Shown in pieces: positions 8,980 through 18,731 of a DNA stretch of 64,000 bases (its first letter is position 1; each line of letters opens with the position of its first letter). Made by a program: the position numbers and the translations under genes. Source of the DNA: Bacillus sp. FJAT-27225 (GTDB lineage Bacteria > Bacillota > Bacilli > Bacillales > Cytobacillaceae); the NCBI RefSeq assembly GCF_001685025.1, contig NZ_MAYU01000001.1, positions 875,971 to 939,970 on the forward strand, read 5' to 3'. A model generated the notes under the pieces. That model worked only from the letters and a program-made list of their open reading frames with translations, ran no database searches and had not been told where the DNA came from.

Positions 8980-10116
8980 TTATTCAAGAAAATCTTTCAG
9001 TCGTTTACTGCGGCTCGGATGGCGAAGCTTTCGCAATGCTTTTGCTTCAATCTGCCTGATACGCTCACGGGTGACACCGAATACCTTGCCGACCTCTTCC
9101 AGCGTCCGGGTGCGGCCATCGTCTAATCCAAAGCGGAGGCGCAGGACATTTTCTTCCCTGTCGGTCAATGTATCCAGAACATCTTCTAGCTGTTCTTTCA
9201 ACAACTCATAAGCGGCATGTTCAGATGGTGATGTTGCATCCTGATCCTCAATGAAATCGCCAAGATGGGAATCATCTTCTTCCCCGATAGGCGTTTCAAG
9301 TGATACAGGTTCCTGAGCTATTTTCAGGATTTCCCTAACCTTATCCGGCGTAAGGTCCATATCTTCGGCTATTTCCTCTGGAGTTGGTTCGCGCCCAAGA
9401 TCCTGAAGAAGCTGCCTCTGGACTCTGATTAATTTATTGATTGTTTCAACCATATGGACAGGGATCCTGATTGTCCTGGCCTGGTCTGCTATGGCACGTG
9501 TAATCGCTTGTCTAATCCACCAAGTGGCATACGTACTGAATTTGAAACCTTTGCGGTAATCAAATTTTTCTACAGCTTTGATTAATCCCATATTCCCTTC
9601 CTGAATGAGGTCAAGGAATAGCATTCCACGGCCGACATAGCGCTTGGCAATGCTGACGACAAGCCTTAGGTTAGCTTCAGCCAAACGGCGTTTTGCTTCC
9701 TCATCGCCCTTCTCAATCCTGTTGGCCAATTGGATTTCCTCTTCTGCCGTTAGCAGGTCAACCCTGCCAATCTCCTTCAGGTACATCCGGACTGGGTCAT
9801 TGATTTTGACGCCAGGGGGGACACTCAGGTCGTTCAGATCAAATTCTTCATCATCTTTGGAAATTTCCTGAAGGCTTGGATCTTCGTCCTCGTCTTCTTC
9901 ATCCTTGCTGCCAAGCAATTCAATTCCTTGGTCCTGCAGGGATTCGTAGAATTCATCCATTTGATCTGAATCCATATCGAAATTGGCCATTCTTTCGGCT
10001 ATATCGTCATAGGCAAGATGGCCAGCTTTTTTGCCTTGCGCCGTTAACTGGTCTTTTACTTGTTCAATGGTCAATTCGTTCTCGACCTCTTGTGACCGTG
10101 CTGATTTTTCAGCCAT
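8980..10116 (-). CDS. sigA: RNA polymerase primary sigma factor SigA
   Basis: Housekeeping sigma-70 factor, 378 aa. An acidic N-terminal region 1.1 ([10 protein letters not shown] near 75) is followed by region 1.2 [11 protein letters not shown]. Core regions 2.1-2.4 end with the -10 recognition helix [17 protein letters not shown]. Regions 3 and 4.2 follow, with the helix-turn-helix [20 protein letters not shown]. The length matches Gram-positive SigA. A GGAGGGG box precedes the ATG. It is the last gene of yqxD-dnaG-sigA, 35 bp after dnaG, and ends at a strong terminator. Confidence 0.98.
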   Translation of the reverse strand: MAEKSARSQEVENELTIEQVKDQLTAQGKKAGHLAYDDIAERMANFDMDSDQMDEFYESLQDQGIELLGSKDEEDEDEDPSLQEISKDDEEFDLNDLSVPPGVKINDPVRMYLKEIGRVDLLTAEEEIQLANRIEKGDEEAKRRLAEANLRLVVSIAKRYVGRGMLFLDLIQEGNMGLIKAVEKFDYRKGFKFSTYATWWIRQAITRAIADQARTIRIPVHMVETINKLIRVQRQLLQDLGREPTPEEIAEDMDLTPDKVREILKIAQEPVSLETPIGEEDDSHLGDFIEDQDATSPSEHAAYELLKEQLEDVLDTLTDREENVLRLRFGLDDGRTRTLEEVGKVFGVTRERIRQIEAKALRKLRHPSRSKRLKDFLE

Positions 10117-10151
10117 AGGTCCCCCTCCTTAAAAATTCATCCTCATACTGC

Positions 10152-11957
10152 TTATAATGACTTTTGCATTTGAATGATTTCGTTTCCTAGTTGGCCTGCC
10201 CTGAGATAATCCTTTTGAGCTTCGGCCTCCTTCAACTGTGCACGTTTTTCATTTATTTTTAACATCTTTTGATGTTTCAACACCTGATGGATGTAATCCT
10301 TCAATTCCTGCTCGCCCAGTTCTTCATTGAGCGTCATCATTTCTATGTCGGCAACCAGCCTCCTGAGCTTATCATCTTTTAAATAATCAAGGAACTCACT
10401 TAACACAAACTGGTCGCTCTTTTCATAATAGCCAAAAAGATAGGTGATAATGGCTTGATGATAATCATCGTTCATCGTATTCCCGTTTAGCATTTCCTGA
10501 ATTTCATATGCAATATCCCTGTTTCTAAGCATGTGAGCAATAAGTCTTCGCTCCGCATTGTAGTACGCTGGCTTCAAACCTGATATATGCCGGATAGCCT
10601 GCCTGGCTGGTACTGGTGCAACGCGCTCCGTAACTTGTTTTCCCTTTTTTGGGGTACTGGCAGCCATTTGCTGTTTTAAGGCATCCAGCGAAAGCGAAAA
10701 CTCGCTTGATAGCTGGCGAAGATAATGGTCTTTTTCAATCACCTTTGGCAGCAAGCTAATTTCGCTTACTATCCTTTCGATATAGGCTAGCCTATCTCCT
10801 TCATTCTGAAGATTTTTTCCTCTTCTAAAATAAAGAAATTTGAAAGACATCCAAGTATGGCTGGAATCTATTATTTCATTCCGAAATCTCTCTGCACCAA
10901 ATTTCTTGATGTAATCATCCGGATCAAGGCCATCTGGCATAATAGCGACCTTTATTTCGATGCCTGCTTGTGCAAGCAAGTTACCCGCACGGTAGGCTGC
11001 CTCAATCCCGGCATTGTCTGAATCATAGCATATGGTTACCGCCTGTGTATTCCGCCGAATCATCGAGATATGCTCATCGGTCAACGAAGTCCCCATTGTC
11101 GCAATCCCATTTTCGACCCCGGCGCGATCTGCGGATATCACGTCGGCAAATCCTTCAAACAGTACCGCCTGGTGAAGCCTGCGAATAACAGGCTTGGCAT
11201 GATGAAAGTTATAAAGAGTCTTGCTTTTATTGAAGATTGCCGTTTCAGGGCTATTCAAGTACTTGGGTTTTTCATCACCAAGCGCCCTGCCCGAAAAAGC
11301 AATCGTCTTTCCGCTTTGGTCAACTATCGGGAACATGATCCTGTTTCTGAAGCGATCCAGGTATGTACCATCCCGCTCACGTTTTACAAGCAGGCCCGCT
11401 TTTTCCATCAAGTCGGGTTTATATCCTCTTTTTTGCAGATACGAAGCAGTAAATTCCCAGGAATCCATCGCATAGCCAATCTGGAATTTGTCGATTGACT
11501 CCCTGGTGAAGCCACGCTCTAGCAAATACTCAAGCGGCTCCTGACCCTCTTTTGTGTTTACAAGCAAATGATGGTAAAATTTCCTTAACAAATCATGAGC
11601 ATCAAAATAGGGCTGTAATTCTGCTTGTCTGGCCAGGTCCCCTTTGGACGTATGTGTGGCGATTTCCAGTTCTATCCCGGAGCGGTCTGCAAGCTTTAAA
11701 GCTGCTTCAGCAAAAGTGGCACCTTCAAGCTCCATTAAAAATGAAAAAACATTTCCGCCAGCCCCGCACCCAAAACAATAAAAAATTTGTTTGTCGGGAG
11801 AGACAGAAAATGATGGTGAATTTTCCCCATGGAATGGGCATAAACCAAAATAGTTCCTGCCCTGTTTCTTCAGTTGAACATAATCGCTGATTACATCAAC
11901 AATATCAACAGATTGCCTTATCTGATTGACCTTTTCTTCAGGTATGCGCTCTGCCAT
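10152..11957 (-). CDS. dnaG: DNA primase DnaG
   Basis: Primase that synthesises RNA primers at the replication fork. The N-terminal CHC2 zinc finger is visible (CPFHGENSPSF through FYCFGCGAGG, about residues 41-68). The TOPRIM catalytic core contains EGFADVISADRAG and the acidic CYDSDNAGIEAA. The C-terminal ~150 residues form the helical DnaB-helicase binding region. At 601 aa it has normal length. It lies between yqxD (14 bp) and sigA, the classic macromolecular synthesis operon. Confidence 0.97.
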   Translation of the reverse strand: MAERIPEEKVNQIRQSVDIVDVISDYVQLKKQGRNYFGLCPFHGENSPSFSVSPDKQIFYCFGCGAGGNVFSFLMELEGATFAEAALKLADRSGIELEIATHTSKGDLARQAELQPYFDAHDLLRKFYHHLLVNTKEGQEPLEYLLERGFTRESIDKFQIGYAMDSWEFTASYLQKRGYKPDLMEKAGLLVKRERDGTYLDRFRNRIMFPIVDQSGKTIAFSGRALGDEKPKYLNSPETAIFNKSKTLYNFHHAKPVIRRLHQAVLFEGFADVISADRAGVENGIATMGTSLTDEHISMIRRNTQAVTICYDSDNAGIEAAYRAGNLLAQAGIEIKVAIMPDGLDPDDYIKKFGAERFRNEIIDSSHTWMSFKFLYFRRGKNLQNEGDRLAYIERIVSEISLLPKVIEKDHYLRQLSSEFSLSLDALKQQMAASTPKKGKQVTERVAPVPARQAIRHISGLKPAYYNAERRLIAHMLRNRDIAYEIQEMLNGNTMNDDYHQAIITYLFGYYEKSDQFVLSEFLDYLKDDKLRRLVADIEMMTLNEELGEQELKDYIHQVLKHQKMLKINEKRAQLKEAEAQKDYLRAGQLGNEIIQMQKSL

Positions 11958-11971
11958 ACGAACAACTCCAG

Positions 11972-12487
11972 TTATGATTCTCTGTCAAACGGGAATTGGC
12001 GCCCTGTTAGCCTGCAAAGCAGTTTAACAAACTCCATTACAAAGCGTTCCCGGTCTTCCGGCAAAAAAGGCGGCGGTCCTTTATCGTAATTGCCCCTGGC
12101 CCGTGCTTTAGATTTTAAGTAACGTAAATCAAGCGCGGTCTGAATCGTCTTTTCCTCAAATACGTTTCCCTTGGGCGATAGGACATAAACCCCTTTTGGC
12201 AGGAGAGTAGAAGCAAGGCCGATATCCTGGGTAATGGCTGCATCTCCTTTGACCGAGTGGTTCATAATGTAAAGGTCGGCGGCTTCCCGGCTCGAATCTA
12301 CGTATCTCCAATCCCAGTTCGCATATAAGGGATTGGTGGTCACATGGGCATATGATGCCACATAAATGGCCTTTACTGAAAAATCGGATGCCAATTGTGC
12401 GATTTCCTCTTTTACAGGGCACGAATCCGCATCCACAAAAATAGTTGGGCCATTCTCCTTTGTATTAATTCTACATCCCCCCGCCAA
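11972..12487 (-). CDS. yqxD: YaiI/YqxD (UPF0178) family protein
   Basis: Small protein of the UPF0178 family, first gene of the sigA operon. It has the family N-terminal signature IFVDADSCPVKEEI, a PIN-like acidic start, and a conserved AADLYIMNHS...DIGLA segment. The basic C-terminal part contains ARARGNYDKGPPPF. Function is unknown; a nuclease-like role has been suggested for such folds but nothing here proves it. The start is unclear: the TTG at 12487 is preceded too closely by GAAGGA, and no ATG or GTG is in frame before the conserved region, so the first ~12 residues may not be real. Confidence 0.88.
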   Translation of the reverse strand: MAGGCRINTKENGPTIFVDADSCPVKEEIAQLASDFSVKAIYVASYAHVTTNPLYANWDWRYVDSSREAADLYIMNHSVKGDAAITQDIGLASTLLPKGVYVLSPKGNVFEEKTIQTALDLRYLKSKARARGNYDKGPPPFLPEDRERFVMEFVKLLCRLTGRQFPFDRES

Positions 12488-12900
12488 TTCCTTCTTTCCC
12501 GAATAAGTTTATCGGAGATTGTGTCGAATTTTTTACTATTGGTTTACTTGACATCTGACAATAAATAGTTTATTCGTTCACATGCAAGTCTAAACCTATT
12601 ATGGATATTTTTATCACAATTTTTTATTATAGAACATGAAAGGCTTTTTTGCTAATGTTTTATCTTAAAAAAATATTTTTTTGATCGTACATAAGCTATC
12701 TATGTTGAAATTACATTTTTTATGATTTCCGCTACGGGCACTTCGGTTCAATCTAAAAATATAAAACAAACTATTTTTGAACACTACTGTCGATTCTTTA
12801 GTTCATTTTATATAGAAATTTTCAAATTCAACATATACAATATCCTGAATATAACTGTATTTATAATAAAAATCACAATATGAACATGCCTATGAAAGGG
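12488..12900. other. AT-rich leader region upstream of yqxD-dnaG-sigA
   Basis: About 410 bp with no plausible gene. It is strongly AT-rich compared with its surroundings and would carry the promoters of the sigA operon. One candidate promoter is listed separately. A short GC-richer patch at 12727-12752 (TTCCGCTACGGGCACTTCGG) may be a decayed repeat. Confidence 0.5.
12626..12655 (-). promoter_or_regulatory. Candidate promoter for the yqxD-dnaG-sigA operon
   Basis: On the minus strand, TTAGCA and a perfect TATAAT are spaced 18 bp apart, about 140 bp upstream of yqxD. The AT-rich background makes chance matches likely, so confidence is limited. Confidence 0.45.
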
Positions 12901-12935
12901 AAAACACATGTCCAGTGTGGGCATGTGTTTTTTCC
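12901..12935. terminator. Terminator after ppsR
   Basis: AACACATG pairs with CATGTGTT around a short loop, with A/T runs on both sides. It lies 18 bp beyond the ppsR stop codon. Confidence 0.75.
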
Positions 12936-12952
12936 AACAGAAGTTTTTAAGT

Positions 12953-13789
12953 CTATCGGTTCCTGATTGTCCGCAAGATGACATTAGCAGTTTCTTCCAC
13001 TGCCTTATTGGTGACATCGATGACTGGGCAGCCAATTTTACTTACAACCGTTTCAAAGAAGTCCAATTCCTCTTTGATTCTGGCTATGTTTGCATAGCTT
13101 GCACTATCATTCAATCCGAGTGATTTCAGGCGTTCCTTACGGATATTGTTTAGCTTTTCCGGACTGATTTTGAGGCCAAAGCACTTCTCGAGAGGAACCC
13201 GGTACAATTCTTCAGGCGGGTCCACTTCGGGCACAAGCGGAACATTTGCAACCTTTAATCTTTTATGGGCTAAGTACTGGGAAAGCGGCGTTTTGGACGT
13301 CCTGGAAACTCCAATCAGAACAATATCCGCTTTCATGAGCCCTCTTGGATCACGTCCATCATCGTATTTAACCGCAAATTCAATTGCTTCAACTTTTTTG
13401 AAATAATCTTCATCCAGCTTCCTGACCAATCCTGGTTCATGCCTTGCAGCAAGCCCGGTTAACTGACCAATCTGATCCATTAACGGGCCTAACAGGTCAA
13501 CTGCCAATATCGAGGCTTCATCCGCTTTCTTACTCATATAAGCCCTCATATCAGGCTTTACTAATGTAAAAGCAATCATGCCTTTATCAAAGGATGCCAG
13601 AGAAACAACTTCATCAATGTGGATTTTATCTTCTACGTATGGAAACCGCTTCAGCTTAATATCATTTCCATTAAATTGCGTTATCGCCGCCTTTGTTACT
13701 AATTCAGCAGTCTCGCCGACTGAATCCGACACTACATATATGACTGGTTGCTCCATAGCTGTTTCCATTCCCCTCTGCTCATTGTTCAC
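12953..13789 (-). CDS. ppsR: PEP synthetase / PPDK regulatory protein (DUF299, YqfL)
   Basis: DUF299 bifunctional kinase/phosphorylase family, which controls pyruvate,phosphate dikinase or PEP synthase. The family P-loop-like motif [15 protein letters not shown] is at about residues 158-172, and the N-terminal signature [16 protein letters not shown] is clear. It overlaps ccpN by 4 bp (GTGA), which supports the GTG at 13789; an ATG 11 codons in (13756) would start closer to B. subtilis YqfL. Pairing with the gluconeogenic regulator CcpN is conserved in Bacillus and fits a role in carbon metabolism. Confidence 0.92.
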   Translation of the reverse strand: MNNEQRGMETAMEQPVIYVVSDSVGETAELVTKAAITQFNGNDIKLKRFPYVEDKIHIDEVVSLASFDKGMIAFTLVKPDMRAYMSKKADEASILAVDLLGPLMDQIGQLTGLAARHEPGLVRKLDEDYFKKVEAIEFAVKYDDGRDPRGLMKADIVLIGVSRTSKTPLSQYLAHKRLKVANVPLVPEVDPPEELYRVPLEKCFGLKISPEKLNNIRKERLKSLGLNDSASYANIARIKEELDFFETVVSKIGCPVIDVTNKAVEETANVILRTIRNR

Positions 13790-14409
13790 TCTTTGCCCCC
13801 CAGCGACACAAACACCCTGGTTATGCTCGTTTTGGTAATCCTGCCGATGACCTCAAAACCTTCCTCCTTCTCCCTGACTACGGGAAGGGAGTCAATTTGC
13901 CTGTCAATCAATTTCTTCGCAACGTCGATTAGCAGGTCATCTTTTCGGCATAAGGCAATGTTTGGCATTCTCGTCATTATGATGTTTACTGGCAGGGCGG
14001 TAAGCTCTTGCTTGCCAATACTTGCCCGCAGCAAATCTTTCCTGGAAAGAACCCCGACAAGCAGCGATTGATCATCGACCACGAAAAGCGTACCGACATC
14101 TTCAAGGAACATGGTTACAATCGCATCATAGACAGAGATACTCTCATTAACGACAACAGGCCTTGACTGATAACTCCCAACGAGAATCTTATTTAGTTTT
14201 TCCGATAGCAGTTCGTCTCCTGATTTCCCGGTATAAAAATAACCAACGCGGGGTCTTGCATCCAGAAAGCCGGACATGGTCAATATCGCCAGGTCCGGTC
14301 TCAGTGTTGCTCTTGTTAAGTTGAGCTTCTCTGCAATATTCTCTCCGGTAATTGGCCCATTTTCTTTTACGATTTGCACGATTTGCTCCTGCCTTTTATT
14401 TAGCTCTAT
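13786..14409 (-). CDS. ccpN: Gluconeogenesis repressor CcpN (HTH + CBS)
   Basis: Repressor of gluconeogenic genes (gapB, pckA in B. subtilis). An N-terminal winged helix-turn-helix ([20 protein letters not shown]) is followed by two CBS domains (about 80-205) that bind nucleotides. The first conventional start codon (GTG at 14379) would cut off conserved sequence: ten further in-frame codons encode [12 protein letters not shown], which I recall in other CcpN proteins. They follow a GGTGGTGA box and begin with ATA at 14407-14409, with a TGA stop three codons further up. I therefore infer an ATA start. It is coupled to ppsR downstream. Confidence 0.85.
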   Translation of the reverse strand: MELNKRQEQIVQIVKENGPITGENIAEKLNLTRATLRPDLAILTMSGFLDARPRVGYFYTGKSGDELLSEKLNKILVGSYQSRPVVVNESISVYDAIVTMFLEDVGTLFVVDDQSLLVGVLSRKDLLRASIGKQELTALPVNIIMTRMPNIALCRKDDLLIDVAKKLIDRQIDSLPVVREKEEGFEVIGRITKTSITRVFVSLGGKE

Positions 14410-14444
14410 GTTTTCTCACCACCGTTCTCTGATATACTAGCTCC

Positions 14445-15827
14445 CTAAAATTGAATCTTACCTTGTAGGAAGCTCGAAAGTTCGGAAATTGGCACACGAG
14501 TCTGTTCCATCGTATCCCGATCCCGCACCGTTACTTTTTTATCATCTGCTGTATCAAAATCCACTGTAATGCAGAATGGCGTACCAATTTCATCATGCCT
14601 GCGGTACCGTTTTCCGATTGATCCCGCTTCATCAAAATCAACCATGAAATCCTTTGCAAGGTCTGCAAAAATTTCACGTGCAGACTCGGAGAGCTTCTTA
14701 GACAATGGCAGGACAGCTGCTTTATACGGAGCCAGAGCCGGATGCAGATGCATAACGGTTCTTGTCGTACCATCATCGAGCTGCTCCTCTTTATAAGCAT
14801 CAATCAAATAAGCGAGGGTTACCCGGTCAGCGCCGAGGGAAGGCTCGATACAGTATGGAATATACTTTTCATTCGTTTCTGGATCCAGGTAGTGAAAATC
14901 CTCTCCGGAAAATTGCATATGCTGCTTAAGATCGTAATCTGTCCGTGAAGCAACACCCCACAGCTCTCCCCAACCGAACGGGAATTTATATTCGAAATCA
15001 GTTGTCGCGTTGCTGTAATGGGATAGTTCATCCTCTGAATGGTCACGGAGCCTTAAATTTTCTTTCTTCATTCCAAGTGAAATAAGCCAATTCTCGGCAA
15101 AATCCTTCCAGTATTTATACCACTCAAGCTCTGTTCCAGGCTTACAAAAGAATTCGAGTTCCATTTGCTCAAATTCCCTTGTACGGAAGGTAAAATTGCC
15201 TGGAGTAATTTCATTTCTGAAACTTTTACCGATTTGAGCAATACCAAACGGAAGTTTTTTCCTCATTGTACGTTGCACGTTTTTGAAATTCACGAAAATC
15301 CCTTGAGCCGTTTCGGGGCGCAAGAATAGTTCATTTGTACTCGACTCGGTCACTCCTTGGAAGGTCTTGAACATAAGATTGAACTGCCTGATGCCTGTGA
15401 AGTCCTTGCTGCCACAGTCTGGGCAGGCAATGTCATGCTCCTTGATCAATTCTTCCATTTTTTCAAATGGAAGCCCATCAACAACCAGCTCCATCCCCTT
15501 TTCATCAAGTGCGTTTTCAATTAGTTTATCTGCACGATGCCGTGCTTTACAGTTTTTACAATCAATCATTGGGTCATTGAAGTTACCGATATGGCCTGAT
15601 GCTTCCCATGTTCGCGGATTCATCAAGATTGCGGCATCAACACCAACATTATAAGGGGATTCCTGAACAAATCTTTTCCACCATGCTTTTTTAATATTGT
15701 TTTTCAACTCGACGCCAAGCGGGCCATAATCCCATGTATTAGCGAGGCCGCCATAAATTTCTGAGCCAGGGAAGACAAATCCCCTGTGTTTGGCATGTGA
15801 AACGATTTGCTCCATTGTAGCTGTCAT
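14445..15827 (-). CDS. glyQS: Glycyl-tRNA synthetase, single-chain type
   Basis: Class II aminoacyl-tRNA synthetase of the homodimeric (eukaryote/archaea-like) type, about 460 aa. It shows [23 protein letters not shown] near the start, Cys pairs CKNCKARH and CPDCGSKD, the motif-2 region [19 protein letters not shown] and motif 3 [14 protein letters not shown]-terminal anticodon-binding domain follows. The second ATG (15827) is chosen because AAGGAG is 8 nt upstream of it; the first ATG is only 2 nt away. B. subtilis carries the unrelated two-subunit glyQ-glyS at this same spot. Expression is controlled by the upstream glycine T-box. Confidence 0.96.
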   Translation of the reverse strand: MTATMEQIVSHAKHRGFVFPGSEIYGGLANTWDYGPLGVELKNNIKKAWWKRFVQESPYNVGVDAAILMNPRTWEASGHIGNFNDPMIDCKNCKARHRADKLIENALDEKGMELVVDGLPFEKMEELIKEHDIACPDCGSKDFTGIRQFNLMFKTFQGVTESSTNELFLRPETAQGIFVNFKNVQRTMRKKLPFGIAQIGKSFRNEITPGNFTFRTREFEQMELEFFCKPGTELEWYKYWKDFAENWLISLGMKKENLRLRDHSEDELSHYSNATTDFEYKFPFGWGELWGVASRTDYDLKQHMQFSGEDFHYLDPETNEKYIPYCIEPSLGADRVTLAYLIDAYKEEQLDDGTTRTVMHLHPALAPYKAAVLPLSKKLSESAREIFADLAKDFMVDFDEAGSIGKRYRRHDEIGTPFCITVDFDTADDKKVTVRDRDTMEQTRVPISELSSFLQGKIQF

Positions 15828-15895
15828 TTTCATTTCTCCTTTTTTTGGGGGTAGTTTGTTAGTACGCCAGGAAGAATCGCTTTAAAAAAATAAAA

Positions 15896-16118
15896 AACTC
15901 CCGTCCATATGCCTTTTTATGGCATAGGGACGAGAGTTACCCGCGGTTCCACCCTATTTGCTGCAAACTGACGCAGCCACTTTACTAAAGCCCGCTCAGG
16001 ACTGCCTTCCCTGGTTCACTGCCACCCGGCTTCCACCGTCCCGGGCTCGCTTAATGCAGGGGTACACAGGTACTCCTTTCCATCAATGCGGTTATATGGT
16101 TTCTTTTAATCTAATCTT
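15896..16118 (-). promoter_or_regulatory. Glycine T-box riboswitch leader of glyQS
   Basis: All T-box parts are visible on the minus strand. The conserved T-box AGGGTGGAACCGCGGGT is at 15939-15955. The intrinsic terminator stem (CTCTCGTCC...GGACGGGAG) with a T-run spans 15896-15937. The stem I apical motifs AAGCGAGCCCGGG and GGTGGAAGCCGGG are present. The specifier loop contains GGC (a glycine codon) at 16004-16006. There is no stem II region, as in the short glyQS leaders. Uncharged tRNA-Gly should favour antitermination. Confidence 0.93.
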
Positions 16119-16124
16119 AAAGAA

Positions 16125-16153
16125 ATAGTAGCGAAAAAGAAAGCCAATGTCAA
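16125..16153 (-). promoter_or_regulatory. Promoter of the glyQS T-box leader
   Basis: TTGACA and TACTAT on the minus strand are separated by exactly 17 bp, ending just upstream of the T-box structure and 7 bp after the recO stop. Confidence 0.7.
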
Positions 16154-16159
16154 CTGAAG

Positions 16160-16912
16160 TTAAACCATATCGCGAAAACTATCCATTGATTTTAGAAACT
16201 TCTTTGATTTAAGGCTTAAGCCGGAATACTCATCATAATATGCCGAGATGATTTTTTTTAACTCGTCCTTTGTTTCCTTCTTGACTGAAATATTCCCTAA
16301 GCGGTTAAGATCGAAATGATAAAACAGCCGGAGCAGCCTGGCAGCCGCCGGGGAAATTTTAAAATGATAAGAATCCTTTTCAAGACATCGGTGGCAGATA
16401 AATCCACCTTCACGAATTGAAAAGGAAAACTTTCCGTCAGTGCTTCCGCACACGGAACATTGATCAAGAACCGGATAATGGCCTAATACATTAAGCATTT
16501 TCATCTCATAAATCATTGTAATCACTTCTGGGTCATATCCTTCGTCCAGGCAAACAAGAGTTTGCAGAAGAAGTTCAAAAAGAAACGGATTGGCCCTGCC
16601 ATCATCCGTCCCTTTATCAGTCAATTCCGCAATAAAGCTCGCATAGGCAGTCAAGAAAATATCCCCCCGTATCGACCTCATTGGTGAGATAATTTCTCCT
16701 TGCTGCATGGTACCAAGGCCGCTGCCTTTTTGTACAAGGAAATAGCCATGCGTCAACAATTGAGTAATGGCAGATAGCCGGCTGTTGGGCTTTTTGGCTC
16801 CTCTCGCCATTACTCCTATCTTCCCCCGCTCCCGGGTATACATTGTAACAACCTTATTTGTTTCAGCATAATCGGTTGTCCGTATGATGATGCCTTCACA
16901 TTTTTCAAGCAT
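16160..16912 (-). CDS. recO: DNA repair protein RecO
   Basis: Recombination mediator that helps load RecA at gaps (RecFOR pathway). An N-terminal OB-fold begins [18 protein letters not shown]. The conserved [19 protein letters not shown] follows, and the C-terminal helical domain carries a zinc site, CSVCGS and CHRCLEK. The ATG at 16912 is chosen (a GGTGA box 5 nt upstream); an in-frame ATG four codons earlier lacks a ribosome site. The order era-yqzL-recO is conserved in Bacillus. Confidence 0.95.
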   Translation of the reverse strand: MLEKCEGIIIRTTDYAETNKVVTMYTRERGKIGVMARGAKKPNSRLSAITQLLTHGYFLVQKGSGLGTMQQGEIISPMRSIRGDIFLTAYASFIAELTDKGTDDGRANPFLFELLLQTLVCLDEGYDPEVITMIYEMKMLNVLGHYPVLDQCSVCGSTDGKFSFSIREGGFICHRCLEKDSYHFKISPAAARLLRLFYHFDLNRLGNISVKKETKDELKKIISAYYDEYSGLSLKSKKFLKSMDSFRDMV

Positions 16913-16942
16913 CCCATTCACCATCCAGGGTTATGGACAAAC

Positions 16943-17086
16943 TTATGAAACAGGAAAATCTACTTGCGCTAGCTCGTCATCCAGATTGCCGGGAATTTCT
17001 TGATTGTCTTTCTCCATTTCTTTAAAGAGAAGATATGTGTCAATGTTACCTGTCTGGCTAAAGACTTTCCAGGTAAAATCCAACAT
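16943..17086 (-). CDS. yqzL: YqzL family small protein
   Basis: A 47-codon gene between era and recO. The translation begins MLDFTWKVFSQTGNIDTYLL and ends DELAQVDFPVS, matching the YqzL family as I remember it (B. subtilis YqzL is also 47 aa and in the same place). An AAAGGATGGGG box precedes the ATG. Function unknown. The acidic, conserved, non-membrane peptide probably belongs to the era-recO transcript. Confidence 0.9.
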   Translation of the reverse strand: MLDFTWKVFSQTGNIDTYLLFKEMEKDNQEIPGNLDDELAQVDFPVS

Positions 17087-17224
17087 CAAAAACCCCATCC
17101 TTTCTTAATATAGACTAGCTCTTTTTCGTTCCTGATTAAACTTATCATAGCCTGCCATTCAAAAATAATAAGACGAAAATATTGTTAAACATGGACATGC
17201 ATAATCTGTTGAATTGTTATCGGA

Positions 17225-18148
17225 TTAATACTCGTCTTCACGGAATCCGAAATCGCGGAGCTGGGACATTTTATTGCGCCAGTCCTTCTGTACCTTTACC
17301 CATAATTCAAGAAATACTTTCGAGCCGAGCAGATTTTCAATATCGACTCTTGCACGCTTGCCAATCTCCTTCAGCATACTTCCCTGCTTGCCGATAATAA
17401 TCCCTTTCTGGGAATCCCTCTCGACAATTACGGTTGCCATGACGTGAACCATATCCTTGCTGGAATCCCGTTCCATTTTCTCGATCACAACCGCAAGAGA
17501 ATGAGGAATTTCCTCGCGAGTAAGATGAAGTGCTTTCTCGCGGATCAGTTCCGAAACAATGAACCTTTCCGGGTGGTCGGTTACCTGGTCAGCTGGATAA
17601 AACTGAGGGCCCTCCGGCAGATACTTCTTGATTTGGTCAAGTAACCTGTCGACATTATTGCCTTCAAGAGCAGAGATTGGGACAATTTCTTTAAATGGAT
17701 GCCTTTCCTTATAATCATCAATTATTTTTAACAATTGGTCAGGATGTACTTTATCAATCTTATTTATGATCAGGAAAACTGGAGTCTTAATGGATTGGAA
17801 TTTTTCAAGAATAAATTCCTCTCCCCGTCCAAAACCTTCTTCCGCACTGACCATAAACAAGACTACGTCTACTTCCTTCAATGTATTCTGGGCCACTTTC
17901 ATCATAAAGTCGCCCAACTTATGCTTAGGTTTATGGATTCCTGGTGTATCGATGAAAATAAGCTGAGCATCCTCTTGTGTCAATACACCCTGCACCTTAT
18001 TCCTTGTCGTTTGCGGCTTATCGCTCATGATGGCAATTTTTTGGCCAATCACCCGGTTCAAAAATGTTGATTTGCCTACGTTTGGCCTGCCGATAATAGA
18101 AATAAACCCTGATTTGTGCCCTTTTCCTTCACCACTAGCGTGTATCAT
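17225..18148 (-). CDS. era: GTPase Era
   Basis: Essential GTPase for 16S rRNA maturation and 30S assembly. G1 is GRPNVGKST, the switch region [12 protein letters not shown]3 DTPGIHKP and G4 NKID. A C-terminal KH RNA-binding domain has the loop [18 protein letters not shown]. The ATG at 18148 follows a GGAGG box by 10 nt and places the start about 13 residues before the GTPase domain, as usual. An upstream in-frame extension of 29 codons is not supported. In B. subtilis cdd lies next upstream, but here it is absent. Confidence 0.95.
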   Translation of the reverse strand: MIHASGEGKGHKSGFISIIGRPNVGKSTFLNRVIGQKIAIMSDKPQTTRNKVQGVLTQEDAQLIFIDTPGIHKPKHKLGDFMMKVAQNTLKEVDVVLFMVSAEEGFGRGEEFILEKFQSIKTPVFLIINKIDKVHPDQLLKIIDDYKERHPFKEIVPISALEGNNVDRLLDQIKKYLPEGPQFYPADQVTDHPERFIVSELIREKALHLTREEIPHSLAVVIEKMERDSSKDMVHVMATVIVERDSQKGIIIGKQGSMLKEIGKRARVDIENLLGSKVFLELWVKVQKDWRNKMSQLRDFGFREDEY

Positions 18149-18440
18149 TCCTGTATATCCTCCGATAGTTGACACCTTGAGACGAACATCCTGGTGTAAT
18201 CTTTTATTTCCTCGTTCTCCGAAGATTAAAACCACATATTTGACAGAGTAACCTTCTGCATAACAGGATTTACCCTACATAACTCTATTTTACCCTAAAA
18301 ACGTCGCCGATTCACTCTTTGCAAACGAATCGTAATAAAAAAATTTAGAATTTTCTCATAAATACCGTTTTAATCTTCTTTTAGCTATTTTAGCCTATAG
18401 CCCCTTCGTTATCAAATTGCTCTATAGAAGCAGCTCTTTT
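18149..18440. other. Intergenic region upstream of era, no gene seen
   Basis: AT-rich sequence without a coding frame that has a ribosome site. A cytidine deaminase gene (cdd) would be expected between dgkA and era by comparison with B. subtilis, but none of its motifs (HAE, PCxxC) can be found here on either strand. The region is followed by a family A repeat. Confidence 0.5.
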
Positions 18441-18698
18441 ATAGAAAGGCTCTGTTAAAAAGGATGTTGATTATCGCTCCAGGCGCTTCGCTTTCCGCGG
18501 GCGGTCTGGGAGCCTCCTCGGCGCGAGCGCCTGTGGGGTCTCCCACTGACCTTTTCTCCCGCCAGGACATTGAAATTACTTCCCTGAAAAAGCACCGCAG
18601 GAGAAAATGCGTCTTTTGCATTTTCGAACGAGTCTTCGCGCCTTCCGCTGCAATCAACACTTTAAAAAATCAACAATATCCTTTAACACAGCCTATAG
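18441..18698. repeat. Family A inverted-repeat element, copy 2
   Basis: The core 18466-18658 aligns with copies 1 and 3. Outer arms AAGGCTCTGTTAAAAAGGAT (left) and ATCCTTTAACACAGCCTAT (right, inverted) give imperfect terminal inverted repeats of about 25 bp ending near 18441 and 18698. It contains the extra ~60-bp module with GAAAATGC/GCATTTTC that copy 3 lacks. It occupies the place where cdd would be expected. Confidence 0.85.
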
Positions 18699-18705
18699 AA
18701 AAAAA

Positions 18706-18731
18706 GAAAAGGCCGGAAGTGGCTCCGGCAT
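18706..18731 (-). terminator. Terminator of dgkA
   Basis: GCCGGAA (18712-18718) pairs with CTCCGGC (18723-18729), followed by CTTTTCTTTT on the minus strand. Confidence 0.8.

Noticed and set aside
12540-12580. Plus-strand TTGACA-like box (CTTGACATCTGACA) as a promoter
   Set aside because: No gene follows on the plus strand; in this AT-rich leader such matches are expected by chance.
12727-12752. Short GC-rich patch resembling the start of family A
   Set aside because: Only about 25 bp and imperfect; too short to call a repeat fragment.
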